Origin: Erinaceus europaeus
Lineage: Eukaryota; Chordata; Mammalia; Eulipotyphla; Erinaceidae
Assembly: GCF_950295315.1 (NCBI RefSeq)
Contig: NC_080180.1
Span: 64,179,411-64,243,410 of the forward strand
Length of the DNA stretch: 64,000 nucleotides
Reading direction: 5' to 3'
This document shows, in pieces, positions 36,708 through 49,328 of this stretch. The translations under genes were made by a program, and so were the position numbers. How positions within the stretch are numbered: position 1 is the stretch's first letter; each line of letters opens with the position of its first letter. The notes beneath the pieces were generated by a model, which searched no databases, had not been told where the DNA came from, and saw only the letters and a program-made list of their open reading frames with translations.

Positions 36708-36980
36708 GGGGAGTTGGACGGTAGCGCAGCAGGTTAAGCACAGGTGGCAAAGCACAAGGACCGGCACAAGGATCCCAGTTCGAGCCCCCCGGCTCCCCAC
36801 CTGCAGGGAAGTCGCTTCACAAGTGGTGAAGCAGGTCTGCAGGTGTCTATCTTTCTCTCCCCCTCTCTGCCTTCCCCTCCTCTCTCTATTTCTCTCTGTC
36901 CTATCCAACATCAATAATAACTACAACAATAAAACCACAAGGGCAACAAAAGGGAATAAATAAATATTTTAAGAAGTATA
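36708..36980 (+). mobile_element. tRNA-derived SINE (subfamily 1)
   Basis: 'ggggagttggacggtagcgc' to 'gggaataaataaatatttt' is a full-length forward copy. 'gaaaacca' occurs close to both edges. Confidence 0.95.
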
Positions 36981-36984
36981 AAAA

Positions 36985-37740
36985 AAGAAAACCACTCCAA
37001 AGATTGAAAATAAGGGCATTAGTTTTTGAGTAATAGACTATCTTTTTTTGTATACTTAACCAAAATACCGTCTGCATCTTTCTCAACTTCTAGTTGTTTT
37101 CAGAATATATAAACAGTAGGTATCAATGTAATGATCAATTTTAGAAAAAAAAAAAAAAGGGTGGGGGAATTTCACCTATAGGTACTGAAGCAGTTTTTCA
37201 AAGCGAAGTTGACTGAATTTTAAAGCACTGGCTTGGTTGTTTATAACATTAAAAAGCTCATTGAAAAGCAAGCCAGACTCCTTAAAACCTGAACCATATT
37301 TTACTGACTATAGTCCATTGCCATTCTACAAAAGATATTGAGTGGTTTACAAAATAGGTATGCAGAATTATGTTTTTTTTTTTAAATTACAGAGTTTCAA
37401 ACAGAAAGCAGAAACATCAGAAAACCTGAGGGGCGAAGTTTGTTCAGAGGTGTTGGTGCCATCTGGTTAGCTAAAGCCTGCTGAAGAGAGGCCATTCATC
37501 TTAATAAATGGTAGGATTCCCTGAGCCTTTCCTTTGGCTCTGTTAATCTGGAAAGCATGTCCCTTGGCATGGCTCCATTGCCCCTATGGAGTCTGGGAGT
37601 TCCTTTCAGCTCTTATGAAAGATGTGGTATGAAAGGAACACCACCAAGAACTGTTGGATGTTTTAGAAGAATCTGTCTGTTTTCAGGAAGCACGGCATGA
37701 GAAGTTAGCCTATGTACATTTTTCAAGTTGAAAGTGTTAG
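36985..37740. other. Unique intergenic sequence
   Basis: A-tracts are present (37144-37157), but no gene is recognised. Confidence 0.45.
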
Positions 37741-37745
37741 GATAT

Positions 37746-37995
37746 ATATTTTTTTTTGCCCCTCCAGGATTATCACTGGGTCTTGATGCCTGTACTGGGA
37801 ATCCACTACTCCTGGTGGTCATTCCTTCCACTTTGTTGCTGTTGAGTAGGACAGAGAGAAATCAAGAGAAGGAGAAGACAGAGAGGGGGAGAGACCTGCT
37901 TCACTGCTTGTGAAGCAACCCCCATGCAGGTGGGGAGCTGGGGACTCAAACTAGGATCCTTGAAGTGGTCCTCACATGTGCTCTTAACCCTTCCT
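37746..37995 (-). mobile_element. tRNA-derived SINE
   Basis: 'ccaggattatcactgggtc', 'gtaggacagagagaaatc' and 'gcaggtggggagctggggac' are in the standard reverse order. Confidence 0.85.
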
Positions 37996-37999
37996 GGAT

Positions 38000-39240
38000 A
38001 TTCTATTTCTAGATTGCTTGCCTTCCCCCCCCCCTTTTTTTTTTCCTTTGGACACACTTTCCTGTTACCCAGAATAATTGAATAATCGTTTCCTGCTCAT
38101 TCCAAAAACCAAAATGCCATCTTGGGGGCAATACATGTTTTTAAGGACAGGAGCATGAAGGTCACTTTTCCATTATAATTGTTGTTATACTCCTCAATCC
38201 ATGTGTTAATACTGAGTTCTAAAACATGCTTTCTTAATATGCAGTGTAGAGAATAAGAAAGGTCAGGATTCAGATATAAGAAGTTAGCACGATGTGGACA
38301 GAACAGAACAGATGCGGACTCTGTGCATGTGTCATAAACATACTCAGAATCTAAGGCCCCCCCGTCCATGCTGCAGATCTAGGGGTGCCTAGGAGAATAA
38401 GCTTAAAGAATACAGCTTAGACTCTACACAGTAATGGAGTTTCTTCTACCTATCACTCTCCACCATCTAGCAAGTCCAGTGGAGTCTACAGTATAGCATC
38501 CTTTTGGTGTAAAATGGATGCTGAGAATTAAATGTTTCCAGGGACAGCTGCAGTGGGAAGCCCTTGAAAACTGAGTGATGCAGAAAGGATAGAGAGAGAA
38601 AAAGTGAAGTCCAGGGGGGTCTGCTAGAGCCCCTAAGACCTCAGAGTATCAGCTTGATTTTTGTACTGATTCCTATAGGACAAGATCAAATGTTTCAGTC
38701 CCTTGCAGATGGAATGAGGGAAATGAAATCTCATTGTACTTTCCATACTTGTTATTGTGAAAAATATTGAATACACATAAGAGCAGTCAGATCATGCAGT
38801 GAACACTGCATACTACTGATTTCAAAGGGTATGTTGTCTTATAGTTTGAGTATTGTGAAAGCTAATTGCAAACATGGAACTTCATCCATAAAAACTTAAA
38901 TATCTTCCTCTTCTAATAATCAGGACATGTAATCACCTAGCTGTAATAACACTGTAAAACAAAACGGAGAGCAGTGATACAAAAACGATACAAACTGTGA
39001 TACAAAATGTGTGTTAAGATCTGCTCACTCCAAACGGTTTCAGAGCCTTCATTCTAATAAGGACACAAGCACAGTTTGCATCATCTATTCGCAAGGTGAC
39101 TCTGTTGTAACATAAAAAAACTCTTAGTTTTATTTCCAAGTGACATGAACTCTAAGGAGGTCAGATCAGCTTTATCATAAAATAGTCCTGGCAGTAAGTG
39201 CATTTACTTAAGGATTCCTTTAACACTTTCATGCTGTAAT
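38000..39240. other. Unique intergenic sequence
   Basis: Nothing is recognised. Confidence 0.45.
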
Positions 39241-39242
39241 TT

Positions 39243-39598
39243 TATTTATTTATTTATTTATTTATTTTTGTCTCCAGAGATATTGCTGGACCTTGGTGCC
39301 TGCACTACGAATCCACTGCTCCTGGAGGCTGTTTTTTCCCCCATTTTGTTGCCCTTCTTGTTGTCATTATTGTTATTGTTGCCATTGCTGTTGTTGGATA
39401 GGACAGAGAGAAATCTAGAAAGGAGGGGAAGACAGAGAGGGGGGAGAGAAAGACAGACACCTGCAGACCTGCTTCACCACCTGTGAAGCGACACACTCCC
39501 ACTGCAGGTGGGGAACCGGGGCCTCGAACCAGGATCCTTATGTGGGTCCTTGCATTTTGCACCATGCTTAACCCACTGCGCTACTGCCTGAGCCCCCA
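39243..39598 (-). mobile_element. tRNA-derived SINE (subfamily 1), long copy
   Basis: A (TTTA)n start is followed by 'tgtctccagagatattgctgg', a GTT-rich stretch, 'cctgcttcaccacctgtgaagcg' and 'cactgcgctactgcctgagcccc'. Confidence 0.9.
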
Positions 39599-39807
39599 TC
39601 CTGTAAATTTAAAGCCCGATCTCAAGACCTGATTGGATCAATTGAAACAGTATGCACATGACTACTTCAGAGGCAGAAAGCTCTCACTCTGCAGTAGAGA
39701 CAGGAGAAACAATATCCACTATGTCACTCTGTCACTGTTAGGGTTAATCTTGCCAACCCCCAGCTGTCTTGATGTAAAGGAGTGTGCTTCCATTTGGAAT
39801 TTGAAAT

Positions 39808-40018
39808 TTATTTTTATTGTTTTTATTTATTATTTGACAGAGACAGAGAGAAATTGAGAGGGAAGGGGGTGATAGAGAGGGAGAGAGACAGACACCTACA
39901 ACCCTGCTTTACCACTTGGAAAGCTTTTCCCCTGCAAGTGTACACCAGGGGCTTGAACCGGGGTCCTTGTGCACTATATTGTGTGTGTTTAACCAGGTGC
40001 ACCACCACCTGGCCCCCT
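39808..40018 (-). mobile_element. SINE (subfamily 2)
   Basis: 'gacagagacagagagaaattg', 'ccctgctttaccacttggaaagc', a 'gggcttgaaccgggg' head and 'caccaccacctggccccc'. Confidence 0.9.
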
Positions 40019-40019
40019 C

Positions 40020-41195
40020 CATTTGGAATTTTGTGAGTAGTGTGTGAGGTCTGCCTTGGGACACTGAGCAGACATTGTTTCCCAGCAATTTAATGTAACC
40101 ATTGCTAATGCTGCCCCAAGTCTGCTGCTGAAGGCCAAGTATCCTTTTGTATTTACTAGCCAGCTGGCATTGGCGGAGGTGTTTTCTCCCCTCAATGAAG
40201 ATGATTTACAACCTGTTCTAAAAGGGAAGTTCTTGATTCAAAAACAGTTTGTTATCTAAAGCTCTACTGGTTGCAGTTGAATTCCATTCCTGGTGCTGCT
40301 CTTATGCCCCTGCGTGCTGTGGGTGGCGCCATTAGTGTGCATCAAAGTGACCGCCTCCCCCCACTGGAGGACACTGCTTCACTCCTGAAGGAGGAGAAGT
40401 GCGCTGCTTCCCTCTGCTAAAATCACTGCGACATCCCAAATGGCATCTCTCTGTCAGGCAGCATCAGAACATGGATTCCCAAGGTCATGGTGGGTGTTGG
40501 ACTGCTGTGAATAGCTTGCCCTGTGCAGAGACAGGTTTGTGTTAGTGGATTGCTTCCAGTGTATCTTTTAAATTGATATATATATATACTTCTCTGATTG
40601 TGTTTCTTAAATTATAAACAAACGAAGGTAAGCACAGTTTCTAATAGAGGTCAAAGAAGAAAGCTCTTTGGGATGGGAGAAATGGTAGATAATGAAAAAC
40701 TCCAAAGAGATTTAAATTGGAAAGTGACTAGAGGTCTGTATAGTTGAGGAAAGGGCAGCTAGAAGGAATCTTAATGGAGGAGTGGAGCCCTCCCCTCTCC
40801 CCTTCTCTCCCTACCAGCCCTCCCCCCATTGTTCTGGTCACAGATGTTCCCAGGGCCATTTCCCTAGATAGATCTGCTCTGAAGGAGAATACCTGAGAAT
40901 ATCCTTTCTTGGAAGCAAGAGATAGGAATGAGCTTTCTGGTGCCATTTGACTTTCTGTTCCCAGAACCCTCTAACCAAAGGTCTACTTTTATCTTCCAAT
41001 GACTGAAACACTACTGCCTCTGAATTTGGTGGATTTGCCTATAATGTTATTTCTTCTATTTAAAACAGAGCCTTTTAATGACACTCAGAAGGGTGCTTCT
41101 TTTTGCTAAGTATGCCACTCTCTATATTCTATTATGCTCTGCAATGTACATTTTACAAGAATCTTCTGGTCATATAATAGCATTTCCAGTAGCCT
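40020..41195. other. Unique intergenic sequence
   Basis: No gene is recognised. A short (AT)n run lies near 40578-40588. Confidence 0.45.
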
Positions 41196-41198
41196 TTG

Positions 41199-41285
41199 AA
41201 TATTTAAACTTATTGCCACAAGTAGCCAACCCATTTTTTTTTCCTGTAAATTCCTCTAGTATTTAGTGATTCCTCAAACTGAGCA
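41199..41285 (+). repeat. Low-copy duplicated segment, copy 1
   Basis: About 85 bp from 'atatttaaacttattgccac' to 'ctcaaactgagca' recurs at 43231-43313 with roughly 85% identity by eye. Confidence 0.7.
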
Positions 41286-41361
41286 TGTTAACTTCTCTAA
41301 GCTCAATGTGTTTGTATGTTCCTGCTAAACGTAAAATGCTTTCTTTTTTAGTTATAATTGT

Positions 41362-41512
41362 TTAAATGTTTATTTACTTACTTGATAAGGCAGAGAGGAA
41401 TGGAAAATGGAAGGGGAGATAAAGTGGCAGAAGGCAGAACGCCTGCAGCACTGCTTCCCAGCGCGTGAAGCTTCTCCCCTCAGGTGGAGGCAGTCTGCCA
41501 GGTTCACCACCT
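41362..41512 (-). mobile_element. SINE (subfamily 2), partial
   Basis: 'gataaggcagagaggaatgg', 'ctgcagcactgcttcccagc' and 'gtgaagcttctcccctcaggtgg' are in reverse orientation with a degenerate head. Confidence 0.6.
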
Positions 41513-41514
41513 GG

Positions 41515-42765
41515 TGCTCAGTTCCTATACTCAGTGGAAGAGTAGCGGCTCTCAGTTCCTTTAGACTAATACTCTCTTGTAGTTGATGGACTGAATGTGA
41601 TGTTTTGGGACAATGTTTCTGCATGTGAAATCTAAGTACTATCCTACAGAAATCAGTTCTTACCAACAGATTTGCGCTAGATTAACCAATAAAGGCCACA
41701 TACTTATTTGTTGTGATTGATTAAGATGGTTTTTTAATGTAACTAAATATAAGAAATTACACTATCAACTCAGCAGTGTGTTTAATCAACAGTATCCCTT
41801 AGAGACTTCCTTTACCAAGGTCATTCAATTAAACCCTGGGTGTGATTACAGGAGATGAAAACAAATGGAATAATCTAATACCATTTGGGCACGGGTGGTA
41901 ATTTCCAATAGTGAAGCAATGTGCGATTATACATTATTATAAGGCATTCATTTGGCTGTGTTTATGCCTGGCTCCCTCTTTCTGCTAGGCTGTGTACACC
42001 TATAGGTAAGAACTGTTACCTGCCACACCTTCACCTTAGCATCAAATGCAGTGCTTGGCAGCCATCAGGTGCTGGCTGGAAACATGTCTGAGCTGGTTGC
42101 CGCCACTTAGTACAATGCAGGAAGCATGACCTGAAGTAGTGTATTCCTGAGGAGCTGATATAGGGAGGGGTTACCATTTAAATGCATTTGTGCATTTCTT
42201 AGACATTTTGTTTTTACTTTCCAAAATAAAAAACACATAAACATAATTATATGGAACACATAAATGCTCAAGTATAAAAATATGCATACATGTTTAGAAA
42301 GAATTTCACTCTTCTAAACCTGGAGTCTATACCTGAGGGAAGAAGCATTCTAATCGTTCCTGCAGAAATCACCGGTATTACCCCGGTAACCTGAGGATAT
42401 ATAAATGCAGGTTCTGAGAATGCCAGGTACTGGCCTCACCCATAGCTATGGAAAACTTGCAGCTATATTTTAATCTTAATGATAGTTATCAATGCCACTA
42501 CTGTGACCAGTCTTTTAAAGATAATATCCCTGTGACCTAGGCATCTGTAGTTCATCTTTGTTGAAAAGACTATAATTCCAGGTCGGAACACCGTGGACTT
42601 AACAAGCAACAATAAGCACTGATCTCCTAGCTCTCACACAGACATCTCTCTACTGAACGATTCAGGACACCAGTAGAACAAAGCAACCCTGTGTATAATT
42701 GGTACTTTTACAGATTTTGAGCAATGACTCTATTTTCCTGTTACACTTCCATAAAATTATGAATG
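41515..42765. other. Unique intergenic sequence
   Basis: Nothing is recognised. Confidence 0.45.
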
Positions 42766-42769
42766 ATGC

Positions 42770-43108
42770 GGGAGCTGGGCAGTGGTGCAGCAGGTTAAGC
42801 GCACATGGCGCAAAGCACAAGGACCGGCATAAGGATCCCAGTTCGAGCCCCCTGGCTCCTCACCTGCAGGGGGGGGTCGCTTCACAAGTGGTGAGGCAGG
42901 TCTGTAGGGGCCTGTCTTTCTCTCCCCCTCTGTCTTCCCCTCCTCTCTCCATTTCTGTCTGCCCTATCCAACAGCAATGACAGCAATAACAGCAACAACA
43001 ACAATAAACAACAAGGGCAACAGAGGGGAAAATGGCCTCCAGGAGCAGTGGATGCATAGTGCAAGCACCGAGCCCCAGCGATAACCCTGGAGGCAAAAAT
43101 ATGTATAT
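42770..43108 (+). mobile_element. tRNA-derived SINE (subfamily 1), full length with long tail
   Basis: It runs from 'gggagctgggcagtggtgca' through the body to the full tail segment 'ggcctccaggagcagtggat...cccagcgataaccctggagg'. The flanks 'atgaatgatgc' and 'atgaacgatgc' form a target-site duplication with one mismatch. Confidence 0.95.
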
Positions 43109-43230
43109 ATATATGAACGATGCCGTAAGTAATAAATGGGGGTAAATCTCAAAACTCACACAATCCCATTTCCCATCCAGGGGCTCCCTTTCTACTTCTT
43201 CTGCTGAGGATGTACCCAGCTCCTTCTTGG

Positions 43231-43328
43231 ATATTTAAGTTTATTGCCACAAGAAGGGAACCAATCTTTACTTGTAAAATCTTCTAGTATTTAGTGATTC
43301 CTCAAACTGAGCAAAAAAAAAAAAAAAA
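43231..43328 (+). repeat. Low-copy duplicated segment, copy 2, ending in poly-A
   Basis: It matches 41199-41285 up to 'ctcaaactgagc' and continues straight into 16 A residues, as if copied through RNA. Confidence 0.65.
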
Positions 43329-43329
43329 C

Positions 43330-45720
43330 TGCATATAAGTAATACTGTGTCCTCTACACAGTGTATTAAAACTCATGCTCTCAAAACAATGGGATTCTCC
43401 TCCATGAAGCTATTGTTTTCCAATCTGAAATTCCTTGTTCATCCAAAAAATGAGTATTTATTGTAGATAAGCCTTGTATTCAGCTTGAGGTACTGTAAAT
43501 AAGCTGAGATATTGTAAATAAGCCAGGCTAGATCATTTATTATTTCCAAGGAGAAAAATCTTTAAAAAAAAATTTTTTTTCTGAAGTTCATGCTAAAGAA
43601 AGAACAAATAGCAACTCTAATGATTAAACTCTGAATTCCCAAACAGTGCCTGGCAGGAGCACTCATGAGCTTTGTAAGATCCACAAGTTACTGCTAACTG
43701 ATATTCCCCGTAACAAGGAGACAAGGAGTAGAATGTGTGGAGAGGTAGAGGGAGAAGGAGAGGGGATGTGAAGGTAGTTCACATAAAGGAAGTAGCATGG
43801 TGACCACTTGATAATTTTTCCTTGGGAATCAGTTTTCCATTTTCACCACAATACTGCAATAAACAGAAGCAAGGGACTGAGCCTTGTGTGTGGAAACACT
43901 CAGATGGCTGTGAAAGGATCAAAGAAGCAAAAGCCGAAGGGCGCCTACCAGTAAGGAATAAAGAAAGAAAGATAAATGGTGGATTACTAGAAAATAAGCA
44001 AGAGGCTGAGCTGTCTTTAAAGACCACAGAGGTGAAAGACCAGGTCGAGTGTTGTCAAAGACATTTTAAAAAGCCCATGACGTAAAGCAAAAATCAATCA
44101 CCATAATAATAAAACTCTTGCTCAAGAAAGGGTTGTCACAGCGTAGAATGTCTGTCACCAGAAATGGTGTATCTGAGTCTTGTAGCGCCCAGTTGTCTGA
44201 CTCTTGAAGAGGGGCTTGAAAGGTTGTCCTGGCCCAGTTTGCATTGACCTGTGGAGCAGTGATGAAGACTGTGGCGGTGAGTGAGCTCTAAATGTGCGAG
44301 AGCACGGTGAGCAGTGGCTGTCGGGGCTGGAGGAAACGAGGTGGCTGGTAGAGGGGGGTGTGCAGGCAAACAAATGGTGTCTTCAGGGCAAGGAAAAGTT
44401 TTTAGCCCAGTGACAAGTCGGGGTCACCCAGTGGTGAAAGAAGACCAGCCAAGCCACAGAGAGAAAAGTGGTAGGCACAGGACTGGCTGCTGAGTCAGAG
44501 CTTGATGGCTGTTAGAGACTGTGTAAGAGGGAATTACCGGGTTCCTGCCAAACCACCAGAGCCAGTGTGGACATGCCCACCACACCGCCTTTCCAGAAAG
44601 AGTCTTTCTGAATGACCGCTTGCATATCTGAAATAGAAGGTCAAGTCCCCAGACACCTCTGCCCAGTGTCACCCAGGATAGTTGACCGACTGTATTGTCA
44701 GACTGTGTAGACGTGTATCCTTGTGACCTTGGGTGTGGTATTTCAACTGTGTCTCCCCACTTCACCTTCTCTCAGCAAGTGGCTCTACAAGTGTTACATG
44801 CCGTGTACTGATGGTACATAGATTCTATGAGATAATACACGAGATGTGCTTATTCCAGAATAGGGCTCATAACAGAAGGAATTGTTGGCATTCCTGATTA
44901 TATCCCTTATTTTTACCATTATACATGTCACAGTGTCCCTTTCACAAACTGACGGGGAAAAGGCCCGCCCTGTTCATAAAGAGGATGAGCTACGGATCAA
45001 GGAAGAGACAGATCTTACCCTCAGTTTGTCATGCTACAGCCTGAGGGCTGTCATTTCTGTTACTGGAAAACAGCCAGGCTTTCAAAGCCATACTTCTCTC
45101 TCTCCTTTCCGCCTGCTGGATCGTCTCTGAAATGTTCTTGAGTAGAGGACTTTGTGTGGTTCATCTAAAATTAGCCTGCTGCTCTTTTGGAGACAGAAAA
45201 GCTGGGGAGGATTTCCGCTGTATCAGTGTGCAATCCCAGAGGACCAGGCGCTCCCTGGGGACTGTATTAACTCCAGGTCCCTGTCCACCAAACTGCCACC
45301 TCTCCCCAGAATGAATCTCTTGGATGATGCATTTGGCTTCAGTGTTACTGCAACACCTTCTGTTAGGATTTCGTACTTGCAGACTGTTTAATTAGTTAAC
45401 TGAGGGGAGAAGGTTTGTTTGGGCAAGATAGGTGGGGGAATGAATTAGGTAACTGCCAGGGGTAAACTCATCAAATACTGTAAATGGCTACTGGACTGCA
45501 TCAACAAGTGGGAAATCACCGTGATGGCCAAGCGAACATTTCCCGAAGCTTTGTAGTCAAAGTATCTGCTAGGGTGCATAGTTACTGTGAGAAAAGGTGA
45601 CATGGGGAGCTTCACTGAGACATCCAATTGTACAGAAAGCTTCTTATTCTCAACATTTACCTGGAGTTCAAAAAAAGACACTTGCTTCTTCCTTAGTATC
45701 ATCTCTCCTAAGATACTTAA
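43330..45720. other. Intergenic sequence with a somewhat GC-richer segment
   Basis: 44150-44800 is less AT-rich than its surroundings and has few obvious repeats. Open frames (up to 113 codons on the minus strand at 44424-44765) show no recognisable domain. No gene is called. Confidence 0.4.
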
Positions 45721-45725
45721 AAAAT

Positions 45726-45999
45726 ATATATATTTATTTATTTATTCCCTTTACTGCCCTTGTTGTTTTATTGCTTTAGTTATTCTTGTTGTCGTCTTTG
45801 TTGGCTAGGACAGAGAGAAATGGAGCGAGGAGGGGCAGACAGAGAGGGGGAGAGAAAGAGAGACACCTGCAGACCTGCTTCACCGCCTGTGAAGCGACTC
45901 CCCTGCAGGTGGGGAGCCGGGGGCTCGAACTGGGATCCTTATGCAGGTCCCTGCGCTTTTGCACCTCTTAACCCACTGTGCTACAGCCCAGCTCCCCCT
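45726..45999 (-). mobile_element. tRNA-derived SINE (subfamily 1)
   Basis: (TTTA)n start, 'ggctaggacagagagaaatgg', 'gcaggtggggagccgggggc' and 'cactgtgctacagcccagctccc'. Confidence 0.95.
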
Positions 46000-46004
46000 A
46001 AGAT

Positions 46005-46850
46005 ACTTTTAACACTAATAGGCGGAAATATTTATGTTCTGTCTGTGATACTTATCTGGTATACAGTATCATTAGACTATTCCTATTGTTTTAATTTTTT
46101 TTTCTTTTTCTAGTAAGAGCTGTGAATATTTTGAGGAAAGATTTCGTCCTATTCATATTTCTATAATACCAGTAAATGATGTTATGTGTTGAATTCAAAA
46201 TTTATTAGTAATCAAGCCTTACTTACTGAGACAGTTCTCTGTGCTCTGAATGAGGAAGGATAGCCCTGACATGCAAATCATAGCTCTCATTCTAAAGAAG
46301 ATAACACTATATTGAGACCAAAAAACAAACCCCAAAATACTTAATATTGGAAGCTCACATTATTGTCACTAAAATCTTATAAAACAAACTTGTAAAAATC
46401 ATTCTAAATGAACATGCAAGATAGACCGACATACAGACAAAGGAAGAATCAATAAAAATTCCCACCAAAATTCACAGGAAAGTGAGGCAAAGGCAGTGGC
46501 AATGGGAACAGTCAGAAAGGACACATTAAAGGAATGAAAGGAGAGTGAACACATTCACAGAGATTTAGAAAACTAGAGAAACAGAGCATAACTGTAGGAA
46601 AAGACTTGCTTTGTCACAATGCAAAAATAAAAACATAGTAATGAGTAATAAAAACAAGAAGAGGCAAAACTGATAGTCACTAACAAAGGGGTTTGTGCCT
46701 GCTGCATGTCAGCAGAGACCCAACCTGGGGCTGCGTTGCGAATGAGGAAATAAAAGTGGCTCCCTTCTCACAAGATGTTGAGTGCAGATGATACTAAAGT
46801 AAGAGTCAAAGCTCTGTGAGCTCTCCAAATGCCTATTAGACTGAATTCTT
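46005..46850. other. Unique intergenic sequence
   Basis: Nothing is recognised. Confidence 0.45.
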
Positions 46851-46856
46851 CTTTCT

Positions 46857-47115
46857 TTAAAAAAAAAAAAAAAGTATTCCCTTTTGTTGTCCTTGTTTTA
46901 TTGTTGTAGTTGTTGTTATCGACGTCATCATTGTTGGATAGGACTGAGAGAAATGGAGAGAGGAAGGGAAAACAGACACCTCCTGAGCTGCATCACTGCT
47001 TGTGAAGCGACTCCCCTGCAGGTGGGGAGCTGGGGGCTCGAACCAGGATCCTTATGAGGGTCCTTGCGCTTTGCGCTACGTGCGCTTAACCCACTCCGCC
47101 ACAGCCTGGCTCCCT
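46857..47115 (-). mobile_element. tRNA-derived SINE (subfamily 1)
   Basis: An A-tract is followed by 'tattcccttttgttgtcc', 'ggataggactgagagaaatgg' and 'acccactccgccacagcctggctcc'. Confidence 0.95.
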
Positions 47116-47327
47116 GAATTATTCTTGTATGAAGAACAAATATGATCTTAGACCTCCCCCTCTCCCAAGGAAAGACAAAAATATTGTCAGAAAATAGACA
47201 CTTAAGAACTTCCTTTTTTAAAAAAAATGATATTGAGTATGATGATTCTGTACTTTTTGAAGCTTGCAGTGCACTCCTGCTGAGATCCACTGATTTTTTT
47301 CCACCCACTACCTCAGTGGTCTTTTTT

Positions 47328-47527
47328 TTTAAGTTTTTTTTTTTTTGGTTATCTTTATTTATTTATTGGCTAGGGAAAGCCAGAAATTGAGAGGGGGGGT
47401 GTGATAGAGGGAGACGCCTGCAGCCCTACTTCATCACTCCTGAAGCTTCCCCCTGCAGGTGGGGACCAGGAGTCCTTGCGCACTGTCACATGTGCTCAGC
47501 CAGGTGCTCCACCGCTGAGCTCCTCTC
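47328..47527 (-). mobile_element. SINE (subfamily 2)
   Basis: A T-tract is followed by 'ggctagggaaagccagaaattg', 'gcctgcagccctacttcatcac' and 'agccaggtgctccaccgctgagctcc'. Confidence 0.8.
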
Positions 47528-47686
47528 AGTGGTCTTAAATGACTGAAGAGAAGACTATTTGGCCAGACAGCAGAGCTCACCTGGGCAGGTGCCTGTTTTG
47601 TCACTGATATGACTCAGGCCTGAGCCCACTGCCACCCAGACGAGAGAAAGATTTTGTGCTGTGACATCTTCATTCTTTCCGTGTAA

Positions 47687-47724
<38 letters not shown>
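47687..47724. repeat. (TG)n microsatellite
   Basis: A GT dinucleotide run of about 36 bp. Confidence 0.95.
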
Positions 47725-47725
<1 letters not shown>

Positions 47726-48048
47726 TGAGAAAGTCAAAGTGTGAAGCCCTGGTGAAAGCAACAAACGTACGTGACAGTCATACAGCAACAGCACATGTCA
47801 GAATGAAAAACAAAACAAAACAACAACAATTAATGAGTATCTTTATAGTTCCTCAATGAATGCCTTTTAAAGAATGAAACATGCTAGGCTCTCACGATCA
47901 AAAGAGAAAAAAAAAATTCCAGGTCCATGTTATAGAAGATCCTGGAAGCCACATTACCTTTACTTGTCTCATATTCAGACTTAACAGGTCAGAAAGCAAA
48001 AGAATTTGTATGATTCAGAAGCAGTTTAGAAATGATGACTTTCAGTAC

Positions 48049-48182
48049 CAGCAAAATAGCTCACTTGGGTAGTGTGCTGCTTTGCCATGTTTTAAGACTC
48101 AGGTTTGAGCCAGCCCCACCACCCTGAAGGAAGTTTAAGTGCTGTGGTCTCTCCCTAGCTCTCAGTAGGCGTCTCGGACTCC
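48049..48182 (+). mobile_element. SINE, 'cagcaaaatagctcac' subfamily
   Basis: 'accagcaaaatagctcactt', 'caggtttgagccagccccacc' and 'aagtgctgtggtctctccc', parallel to the copy at 59.55 kb. Confidence 0.6.
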
Positions 48183-48184
48183 AC

Positions 48185-48945
48185 AGAGGAAGAAGAGTAG
48201 GGGGAGGAGAAAAACAAACAAAAAAACACATTGACTTTCTGGTCAATTACAAAGACTCTAACCTGCTTTCAAACGATATTCCCTGGTAACTGCTATACTC
48301 ATAAACTTTCAAAACCACTTTATTAGCCTAATACAAACGCATTCAGCCCAGTTCACTTTTGCAGGCAATATTCCATAGGATCCATTATGATCTAAATGTT
48401 GATTTTTAAGGGAACGACATTAAGGAATGTATTTAATGCTGGAGGAAATAGAAAGATACTCAAGGCCTATATTGTGCCAGGTCCTGTTAGTCATTTCCAA
48501 GTCTGTTAATGCACTAAACCTTCACTATAGGAGCTGAGGCGTGAACTGTGTGTGTAACCCTAGAGAAAACCGACCTCAGGTTAAATGTGTCATCCGTCTC
48601 AGAATGGCTTCTTTCAATAAATAAATCTCATTCCTGAAAGTCCGAGTCGGACCTGGGAAAGAGAGGCCCTGGCCCCCTTGAGTGGTGAAATGTACCTCGT
48701 GTAAGAGACAATAGCTACTTGTGTCCTGGGCCGGACTGGCGTGGCCTCCTGAGAGGCGAAACTCAACCTGCAGGGGCTGTTGAGGGAAACCTTTGGAAAG
48801 GGGAGTTTTTTTTTTTTTTTTTTTTCTGGGAAGCAGACTTTCTAGGAAAAAAACATATTTTAATAAAAGTTAGGCCTGGGCTGGGGAAGAAGGGGGCAGG
48901 GGCAATGACCGGGGGTTGAAACGTGGCAGGAATCCTGCAAGCAGT
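48185..48945. other. AT-rich flank upstream of the CpG island
   Basis: Ordinary desert sequence with a poly-T tract at about 48807-48825. Composition changes abruptly after about 48950. Confidence 0.5.
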
Positions 48946-49328
48946 CTGGAGAAGGAGGGAGGCTGCAGGTTTGGCTCCATCCTAGCGGCCCAGAAGCCTG
49001 CGGGGGCGGGCGGAGGAGGAAGCCACAGCCTGGGGGAGGGTTTGGAGACCCCTGCGTGTGGGCCAGGCTCACCGGCCCCTGCGCGGGTGGGCTGTCGGGG
49101 GGCCCCACCCCCAGGCGGCCTGTCCCCACCCCCGTCCCCGCCCCCCACTTTCCAGCGCGGCTGTCGGAGGGGGGCGGGAAAAGTGCGAGCGGGTGGGGGA
49201 GACAAAGCCTCTTGGAAAGGACTGAAAGGAGGTGCAGCCCCCTCCCCACCCCCTAGCCCAGCCCCCGGGCGCTCGCGGGGAGCGGGGCGCAAGAGTTTCG
49301 AGGGGGGGTCCCCGCCGCCACAACCCAG

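Noticed and set aside
44424..44765. 113-codon minus-strand open frame
   Set aside because: No recognisable domain and no splice or start context to support an exon.
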